A DNA stretch of 64,000 bases from Juglans regia. Its lineage: Eukaryota; Streptophyta; Magnoliopsida; Fagales; Juglandaceae. Position 1 is the stretch's first letter. Every line of letters starts with the position of its first letter. A model generated the notes under the pieces. It ran no database searches. It was not told the DNA's origin and saw nothing but the letters and a program-made list of their open reading frames with translations. Below are positions 57,408 through 64,000 of this stretch, piece after piece. The translations under genes were made by a program, and so were the position numbers. The DNA is taken from positions 6,076,001 through 6,140,000 of the forward strand of contig NC_049916.1 in the NCBI RefSeq assembly GCF_001411555.2. The letters run 5' to 3'.

Positions 57408-58705
57408 CTAATCAAACAAGCTGAATCCCAAGTCATCGTCATCACTCTCTTCCTTTGGCTCTTCCTGTTTAAACCATTAAAAAAGGGAACTTAATCAAAA
57501 CCCAGATCAAATAAAAAGAAACTTCTACCCAATTCTTTTTTTTTTTAAATATGGAAGAGAATCATATTTATCAATCTTTTCTGCTATATTTTACTTTCAA
57601 TACAAGACTAGACCATCGTGCAACGTCGAGAAGTGCCACTTTTATAGCCATAAAATTTGGTATCCTTGCATAGTATAATGCAAGCCAGGCACCAAACTTT
57701 CAAGACCAGAACAACGTATACCTTCTTTTCTTCAACTGCAGGAGCAGCGGCAGCAGCAGCACCACCAGCAGGAGCTGACAAAGCTACCGGAGCAGCACCA
57801 CCACCACCACCCGCAGCACCAGCATTCAGAATGAGGTCATCAATGTTCCTCTTCTCTGCAAGCTTTGCAAAAAGGCTAGGCCAGTAAGACTCAACAGAGA
57901 CGCCTGCAGCTTTTACCAACATCGCAATCTTCTCTGCCTGTCAAAGATTATTCCATAATTAAAAAGTAATCAACAAAATTGCATTAAATTTGCATCGATG
58001 GATAGAAAACGAGAGTGAATTAAAACAAGGGTTTCATCTTCCATACAAGATTTCATTTAAAAAAACGAATGACAAAAATAAAAATAAGAACACATCAACT
58101 TAAATAACGTACAGCATTCCTATATATTAAAGAAATAGTTTAACGACACTAATAAATGTAATAACACAAAAAATATAAAAGTATTCCAAAAAACAAATCA
58201 AACAAGACGTACAGCTTCCCAACCAAAAATACTAATAAACTTAATATACACAAAAATTAAATACAATTATGGTAAACAAGATAGAATACCAAGGGATCTT
58301 ACATTTATCTGGCTCTAAAAAAACTATCTTTGTTAGTAAAATAAAAGTGATGTGTTGGCTGAGAGCCATAACTGTAATTGACGTTATGAATGAATGTGTT
58401 TCCACTTTCAAAAAAAAAAAAAAAAGTCACCGAAACACCACAACATAATTTCGCATAGTTTTTCAAAAGACAAAAAAAAGAAGTGGAAAACAATGAATCT
58501 AATCTAATCTAATCTCACATCCATATCCAATATAAACAACATTAAGAAATATAAATACAATGAACCTAAAATCCAACAACTTTGCACCAGAGCAAAGAAA
58601 AAATCCCTTTTCGGAAATAAAAGAAGCGGGACTTACAGTGATTGCGATCCCATCGTCGTGGAGAATCAAAGAGGCGTAGGTACAAGCAAGCTCACTGGAA
58701 GACAT
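57408..58705 (-). CDS. RPP1: 60S acidic ribosomal protein P1
   Basis: Three exons, 58705-58637, 57937-57722 and 57464-57408, join in frame to 113 residues, the usual length of plant P1. It starts [20 protein letters not shown], has a helical dimerisation domain ([20 protein letters not shown], then [15 protein letters not shown]), an Ala/Gly-rich hinge (about 63-90), and the invariant acidic tail [15 protein letters not shown]1 pairs with P2 and binds P0 to form the stalk of the large ribosomal subunit, which recruits translation GTPases. All splice sites are GT-AG, and residues are complete for function. The promoter listed next has the usual ribosomal-gene motifs. It is the only housekeeping gene in the window. 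Confidence 0.97.
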
Positions 58706-58933
58706 TGTAGCAGCACTGAGATTCAATCACAACCTTCAAATAATAGAAGATCAAGTAAGCCTACATAAAATTAGTTCAAGCTGATGATTAAAAACAAAAA
58801 AGATTGTAAAGGAGACTTGAAGGAAGGGGAAGGAAGGAGAGAACCTAACAGAACAGAACAGGCGATTGAGGCGAAAGAGAGTTTTTGGGTGAAGATCTCG
58901 CTACGGCTAAGAAGATGCATATATATTTGGCGA

Positions 58934-59040
58934 GGGTTAGGGTTAGGGTTTTGATCTTTGCATGGCGGAGTGGGCTCTCAGACTTGCTCAGATACTATAA
59001 CGGGCCTTAGCTTCATAAGAAACACTAATACAAAAGCCCA
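58934..59040 (-). promoter_or_regulatory. RPP1 promoter with telo-box and site II-like motifs
   Basis: At 58934-58952 the minus strand reads AAAACCCTAACCCTAACCC, a tandem telo-box. Further upstream are GAGCCCA, AGGCCCG near 59001-59007 and TGGGCT near 59034-59040, resembling site II elements (TGGGCC/T). This pair is characteristic of plant ribosomal-protein and other growth genes, bound by telo-box factors and TCP proteins. It is a promoter motif, not a chromosome end. Confidence 0.75.
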
Positions 59041-60299
59041 TAGATTTGCCGTCTTCTTTTTTTTTCTTTTTCTTGTTTAAAAACAAAAAAAATTAATATA
59101 GACCTCTATATTAATTAAAAAAACTTTAATAAAATTAAGTATCTTAAAATATCTTAAAATGAAAATTTAAATTTGGAGAGAAAAAACTTCAACTTAAACT
59201 GATGTGGTTCGTTAGATTATAAAGTTAATTTTATTATAAAATAAATCTAACATATCAGATAAAATCACGTCAGTTTGTAAGATTATTTTTATATAATTCT
59301 TTTGTAGATGTAGCAGTACGCTTAAACTAATTAATGTGCTTGCTTAATGAGAAAATCGTGTGAGAAAATATGTTTGGAGTAAATCATATCTTGAAATCTC
59401 AGTAAAATAAAAGTCCCATATCGGATGAAAATATATTAGAAAATAACAATATATTTATATGATATTGGAGAGACTCTTTAATATTTATCCATAATCAAGG
59501 ACTTTTTACACGTAATACATTATCTAAATCTTTATATTGCTGAAAGTTTTGAGTCAATATTGCATGTGTTATAAGCAATCCTCCTCCTCCTTTTAATTAA
59601 TAAATGTATCACAAAATAATATTAGCAAGTCCTTAATTAATTTTTCTATTTTTAATTAAGAATAAGTAAAAAAAAATTAAGTTATTAATTAAAAATAAGT
59701 AAAAAAATTCTCAATTATCATCCTAATTTAAAATCATTAAAAAACTATTCATTATTTTTTAGTCATTTAAATACTAACGAACAGTATTTAAAAAAAAAAA
59801 CAAAAAAGTAAAAGAAGGTGATAATGACACTAATTTCATATTCAAAAGAGAGATAAAAATCTCTCTCACACACACACACAAAAAGTCAAAGTTGTCAAAC
59901 ACATGACCTTATCTTTCGGTTTTGTTTTAGCCCAAGAAATTGACTCGGCCCGTTATGAGGAAAATGGTTAACAGAGATAAGTCGTAAGAGACTCCGTTCC
60001 GTTTCTTTTGCAGCCAGCCTTTAATTAATTATTATTTATTTATCTCCACGATTTCATCTAAGGAGGAAGAGTGCTTTGACCCACAGTTTTTTTTTTTTTT
60101 TTTTTTTTCCCTAGGCAAGGGGTGGTAGGGGCGACCGGGCGTAACAACTCTCTTTGAATATGATTATAGGAGCTCCTCTTTATCGTAGAATGTCTGATTT
60201 GAGATATGGGTAGGTCCGTCACCACAACACCTTTAAAGTATCCAAATGATTCGAAGTTCATCTTATAATTCAAATGTTAGATTTTACTATCACAAGTGA
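59041..60299. other. AT-rich intergenic, no gene
   Basis: No frame of note. AAAGTCCCATATCGGATGAA near 59405-59430 resembles a string common near the ends of plant transposons, but no element could be bounded. A T run lies at about 60086-60108. Confidence 0.35.
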
Positions 60300-60385
60300 T
60301 TTCAACTTATGTCCTGATTCGAATTCCTGACTTTGAAATCGTGAAATATAACTTGTACCAATTGAGTTAGCTTTGACCCATATTT
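60300..60385 (-). mobile_element. tRNA-related SINE-like fragment
   Basis: On the minus strand, TAACTCAATTGGTAC resembles a Pol III A box and GGAATTCGAATCAGG a diverged B box (GGTTCGANNCC), about 35 bases apart. Old SINE remains or a decayed tRNA-like sequence fit best. No cloverleaf can be drawn. Confidence 0.35.
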
Positions 60386-60644
60386 GCGCAATGTTCAACA
60401 GTTTTGATTGGTTAATTGAGCTAAAAAATGAAAATCATTTCTCCCAAGCATTTAACATGCAGTTCATGCCCCCAACCACAAACAATCCCAAGTAACACGT
60501 GGCTTTCAAGAGCTCTTTCTTTGCCTTTTGTGGATTGCTTATATCACACTACTATTGAAAAATATTATATATTCTTATTCCCCTTCCTTTGATATATATA
60601 TAAATCTCATTTCATTGATGCTATTGAAAAAACTTCTATTTGGC

Positions 60645-60735
60645 ATTTTTTTTTTCTTTTAGTGGGGAGGGGGTCGAACCCAAGATCTCCATTTTGAAAG
60701 TTTAAGTGTTATGCCAACAGGCCATATGCCTTCGG
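60645..60735 (-). mobile_element. tRNA-derived SINE-like element
   Basis: The minus strand shows TGGCCTGTTGGCATAAC (A-box-like) and GGGTTCGACCCCC (a perfect B box), followed by an A-rich tail (T run at 60649-60656 on the plus strand). This matches the head of a tRNA-derived SINE. The body is short and no target duplication was found. Confidence 0.45.
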
Positions 60736-61465
60736 CTAATTTGACATTTTTAAATAAATAGATTTTATCAGGTTTTTAAGTACTCAAAAAACTTTTTATA
60801 AATTTACTAAATATACTAATTAATCTCCTTTCAAGCAAGTTATTAAAGCCCTATAACAAAAGTGGAAAACATCAACTTGGTGTCTTCCATAAGGTGGATA
60901 CTTTATATAATGGTTGTGTGAGATCTAAATCATATATAAATAACTCTAATTCATTTTATTTAATTAAATCTAAATCTTAACTCGTTAATTTCATGTCGAT
61001 ATCATTTGGATGATGTTTAAATTTTGACTTAGATTTCAAAATAATGTCATGATCTCAAATTCCTTTTCTTTTAATTTCAAAGTTCAAAATCCGATTCAAA
61101 TCTAAATTTTAATAAATGACTCAAATAAATATTTAGATTTTAATATGAGTAATGCTAGAGAGAAATTACTATAGCAGTGCACACTTTACACTCACTGCGT
61201 AGTTGCTTCTAGTTGATTGTTCCCAACACTTACTTGGAGAGATGTGTGGTCTAAATGATGCCATATCATTTGTGCAAAATGAATGCTCCCCATAATGACT
61301 TCTATCTATATTTATTATTTCAGTATATAGGAAAAAAAAATATTAACACAAAAGGCATAGATTTTCAACATAAATAAATTACCATGCCTCCCAAATAAAA
61401 ACTATAAAATACCCAATTTACCTTTAAATTATGATATGCATGTATGTTTGACATGTTTAGATTTA
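60736..61465. other. AT-rich intergenic, no gene
   Basis: No frame or recognised repeat was found. GAGTAATGCTAGAGAG at about 61147 resembles the terminal repeat of the MULE-type MITE family, but no second end could be located. Confidence 0.35.
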
Positions 61466-62579
61466 GGCTGTGTTTGGGTAACAGAGATACCTCAACACTT
61501 TCCAAGTATTTTCGTACTTTTGAAAATATTTCACATGCCAAACAACTTAAAATACTCTCAATGGGACCCACAAACCCACTTCAATATCTATTCATAACTA
61601 TTCACAAACATTCTATAATACTTATCACTATTATATATACATAAAAAATAAAATCACTATAATATTTATCACTATTAAATATAAAAAAAAATCATTATAA
61701 TATATAAATAAAAAAAATCACTATAATATATAAATAAACAATAAAATCACTATAATATATAAATAAAAAATATTTATCACTATTATATATAAATAAAAAA
61801 TAAAATCACTATAATATATAAATAAAAAATATTTATCACTATTATATATAAATAAAAAATAAAATCACTATAATATATAAATAAAAAATATTTATCACTA
61901 TAATATATAAATAAAAAATAAAATCACTATAATATATAAATAAAAAATATTTATCACTATTATATATAAATAAAAAATAAAATCACTATATTATATAAAT
62001 AAAAAATAAAATCACTATAATATATAAATTAAAATTAAAATCACTATAATATATAAATAAAAAATAAAATCACTATAATATATAAATAAAAAATAAAATC
62101 ACTATAATATATAAATAAAAAAATATTTATAACTATTATATATAAATAAAAAATAAAATCGCTATAATATATAAATAAAAAATAAAATCACTATAATATA
62201 TAAATAAAAAATAAAATCACTATAATATTTATCACTATTAAATATAAATAAAAATCATTATAATATATAAATAAATAAAAATCACTACAATATTTATATA
62301 TAAAGTAAAATAAAATTACTACAATATTTATTAATATTAAAAAATACTATAATAAAATCATTATAATATTTATTACTAAAAATAAAATCACTATAATATT
62401 TATGGGACCCACACATTTTTCAACTACTTACTCAAAAGTCAACAACTCAACATACTTCACACATCTAAACAACTCAAAATACTCTTAATGGGACCCACAA
62501 ACTCACTCCAATCTCTACTCATAACTATTCACAAACATTCTCAACACTTTTCAATACTTTTCAACACCCAAACGTACCC
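61466..62579. mobile_element. Harbinger-type MITE enlarged by an internal AT-rich array
   Basis: It is flanked by TTA on both sides (61463-61465 and 62580-62582). The left end GGCTGTGTTTGGGTAACAGA pairs with the right end read inward, GGGTACGTTTGGGTGTTGAA. Two 74-bp direct copies (61540-61613 and 62469-62542), each with AATGGGACCCACAAAC and ATAACTATTCACAAACATTC, enclose an array of 29-bp and 59-bp units at 61620-62400. Confidence 0.75.
61620..62400. repeat. Higher-order AT-rich tandem array
   Basis: The basic unit is about 29 bp (CACTATAATATATAAATAAA, then AAATAAAAT). Part of the array alternates with a longer unit that adds ATTTATCACTATTATATAT, giving a 59-bp period. The repeats become irregular toward the right. 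No gene lies inside. Confidence 0.9.
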
Positions 62580-62807
62580 TTATTCTCCAATAGCATCACC
62601 TAACAGACATATATAATTATATTATACTATCAATTCACTGTTACCTAACACAGTTGAAGAGAAAGTAGTGCTCAAAATTTATAAAATAATAATAATAATA
62701 AAAATTAATTATCCCAATTTAATAATGCAGAATGCATGATTGGACTGGAATAGAATAACTACTATACATACTATAAGGAACAAAAATAGAATATATATTT
62801 TTTTTTA

Positions 62808-62979
62808 GAGAAAATAAATTTGTAACTGTAAATTGTACAATCGTCACGTAATTTTTTTGAAAAAATGAATAAAATATGAGATCCACATGAAAAAATTAAT
62901 TTTTTTTATGGTAGACCTCATTATTTTTCAAAACGATTATACGACATTTACGCACTTTATGATTGTATGTAGAATTACT
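62808..62979. mobile_element. MULE-type MITE, 172 bp
   Basis: The flanks ATTTTTTTA (62799-62807) and ATTTTTTAA (62980-62988) match at eight of nine positions. The right end, read inward, is AGTAATTCTACATACAATCA and carries TAAAGTGCGTAAA. Orientation is opposite to the 43079 copy. The core has AATTAATTTTTTTTATGG. Confidence 0.75.
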
Positions 62980-63149
62980 ATTTTTTAACATGATAGTTAC
63001 AGTGACACAAACTGCAACCTGACTAATATTAGGACTTCAGTTTATTCAAATGAATCAAATTTATTTTGCTTCTTTGTCTATCATATAAACAAAACAACAC
63101 TCTCAATCATTTCGTCATCAATGCTTGGCTGCTTGAGGTTTGTATAAAA

Positions 63150-63296
63150 ATAATGTTAAATACAATCAAAACGTGTATTTATTTTGAAAAAATTGGAATT
63201 CACAGTTAAAAAATTAATATTTTCATATAAATCTGAAATTTTTATTTTTTTTAAAGAAAATATGTGGGATTTGCTCACTTTATTGTCACTCTAAAG
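63150..63296. mobile_element. Diverged MULE-type MITE copy
   Basis: TAATGTTAAATACAATCAAA, TTTTGAAAAAATTGGAATTC, AGTTAAAAAATTAATATTTT and CTCACTTTATTGTCACTC follow the family order. The ends are blurred and no target duplication is seen. Confidence 0.5.
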
Positions 63297-63474
63297 CCTC
63301 CACACCACACATGCACTGCTTCGGTGATATAATTTAATTTATAAGTTAAATTTTAAATTTTAAATTTTTTAAATTAAATATTATAATTTAAATGATATGA
63401 ATGACTATAAAATAGAAAAAAATTTTAAAAGAAAAGTTTTGATTTTATGACAATTGAGGGGATAAGTTTTCAAA

Positions 63475-63771
63475 TCAGTGTAGTATTTGATCCATATAGA
63501 GAGAGTATGAACAAACCTCTTTCTTATGAGAAATATTCAACCCAGTTCCTTTCTCTTGACCCCAGATGAATTGCTTGAAAAAAACATCATGGTATACGTG
63601 GCAATACCGTGACCATTGACCAAGTTTGTCTCTGTTTAAGATCTTGAAAGTCAGATACGTGATTTGTGGTCCATTAGAACCAACGGCTGAGGTGAAGTAA
63701 CATTGAAGGTTCGTAAACTGATTGGTGCCTTGGTGGGGTCTACCGAATGAGATGTCCATACTTTTGAGCAT
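63475..63771 (-). CDS. Possible exon of an unrecognised gene
   Basis: An open frame, with its first ATG at 63771 (MLKSMDISFGRPHQGTNQFT), is followed by YFTSAVGSNGPQITYLTFKI and WSRYCHVYHDVFFKQFIWG. Codon use and residue composition look protein-like, but I cannot name the family. A possible donor (GTTTGT after AAAGAG, near 63514) would end the exon. The next exons were not found downstream, and 229 bases remain to the window edge upstream. It could be a gene fragment. Confidence 0.4.
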   Translation of the reverse strand: MLKSMDISFGRPHQGTNQFTNLQCYFTSAVGSNGPQITYLTFKILNRDKLGQWSRYCHVYHDVFFKQFIWGQEKGTGLNISHKKEVCSYSLYMDQILH

Positions 63772-63786
63772 CAGGTTCACTGCCAC

Positions 63787-64000
63787 TGTTTGACGAAAGC
63801 ACCGCTAATTGATTACGATAAGATGAGTGTTATAAATAGCATTGCTATTTATAAGCCTATACACCACACACCAAAATTTTTTTATTTTTTTAAAATTTTT
63901 TTAAAGTTTTTTTTATTTTATTATTCTTAAAATAATTAAATTATTCTACTCATAATCCATATACTACACATTTAATAAGAAAATAAAATTAATGAAATCA
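63787..64000. other. Window end, nothing recognised
   Basis: AT-rich sequence with T runs. No repeat or coding signal was identified. Confidence 0.4.

Noticed and set aside
58934..58952. Interstitial telomere repeat suggesting a chromosome end or fusion
   Set aside because: Only about three units, located in a ribosomal-protein promoter where telo-boxes are normal.
59140..59160. Another AAAATATCT evening element
   Set aside because: It lies in AT-rich DNA away from a clock gene; chance occurrence is likely.
60300..60735. Possible tRNA genes
   Set aside because: A/B-box-like strings are present but no cloverleaf stems or anticodon loop can be drawn; SINE-like debris is the better reading.
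61620..62400. Regular repeats with spacing that could suggest a CRISPR array
   Set aside because: Units are contiguous AT-rich tandem repeats with no unique spacers, in plant DNA inside a MITE.

Overview
The window looks like nuclear DNA of a woody dicot. Genes are split by GT-AG introns, intergenic DNA is AT-rich, and plant-only families are present: a clock pseudo-response regulator with a CCT domain, an NDR1/HIN1-like protein, a plastid mTERF, an SPX-RING (NLA/BAH1) family and plant L1-type LINEs. Several short transposon families resemble repeats I associate with Fagales (walnut, hickory, oak). That placement is from memory and was not tested.

Layout. 1-2.5 kb: no coding gene seen, possibly a 3' UTR. 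3.8-4.7 kb (+): intronless Nudix-like gene, followed by a 5'-truncated LINE with target-site duplications (5.0-7.1 kb) and older LINE debris. 11.6 kb: perfect 118-bp palindrome. 12.7-13.4 kb (-): NHL membrane protein. 13.7-14.5 kb: a hAT-type element and a MITE. 18.8-23.2 kb (-): PRR5-like clock gene of eight exons, with evening elements upstream. 28.2-29.9 kb (-): two-exon plastid mTERF gene. 31.9-36.1 kb (-): plant protein of unknown function with a repeat-filled 3-kb intron. 36.5-43.2 kb: nested PIF/Harbinger remnants, including decayed transposase and SANT/Myb-like genes. 46.4-49.4 kb (+): six-exon START-domain gene interrupted by one in-frame TGA. 50.5-50.9 kb (-): small membrane protein of two exons. 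51.7-55.3 kb: large inverted repeat, each arm an intronless NLA/BAH1-like pseudogene. 57.4-58.7 kb (-): ribosomal P-stalk protein P1 with a telo-box promoter. 59-64 kb: MITEs, SINE-like pieces, a Harbinger-type element swollen by an AT-rich array, and an unrecognised partial gene.

The genes are unrelated single-copy loci, as expected in a plant chromosome arm; there is no operon-like or cluster logic. The most unusual structure is the NLA/BAH1 hairpin locus (about 1.76-kb arms, 47-bp loop). Read through, it would give a long fold-back RNA matching a ubiquitin-ligase gene family involved in phosphate and nitrogen responses. Exon boundaries were read by eye from splice signals and frame continuity. 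Transcription and homology have not been tested.
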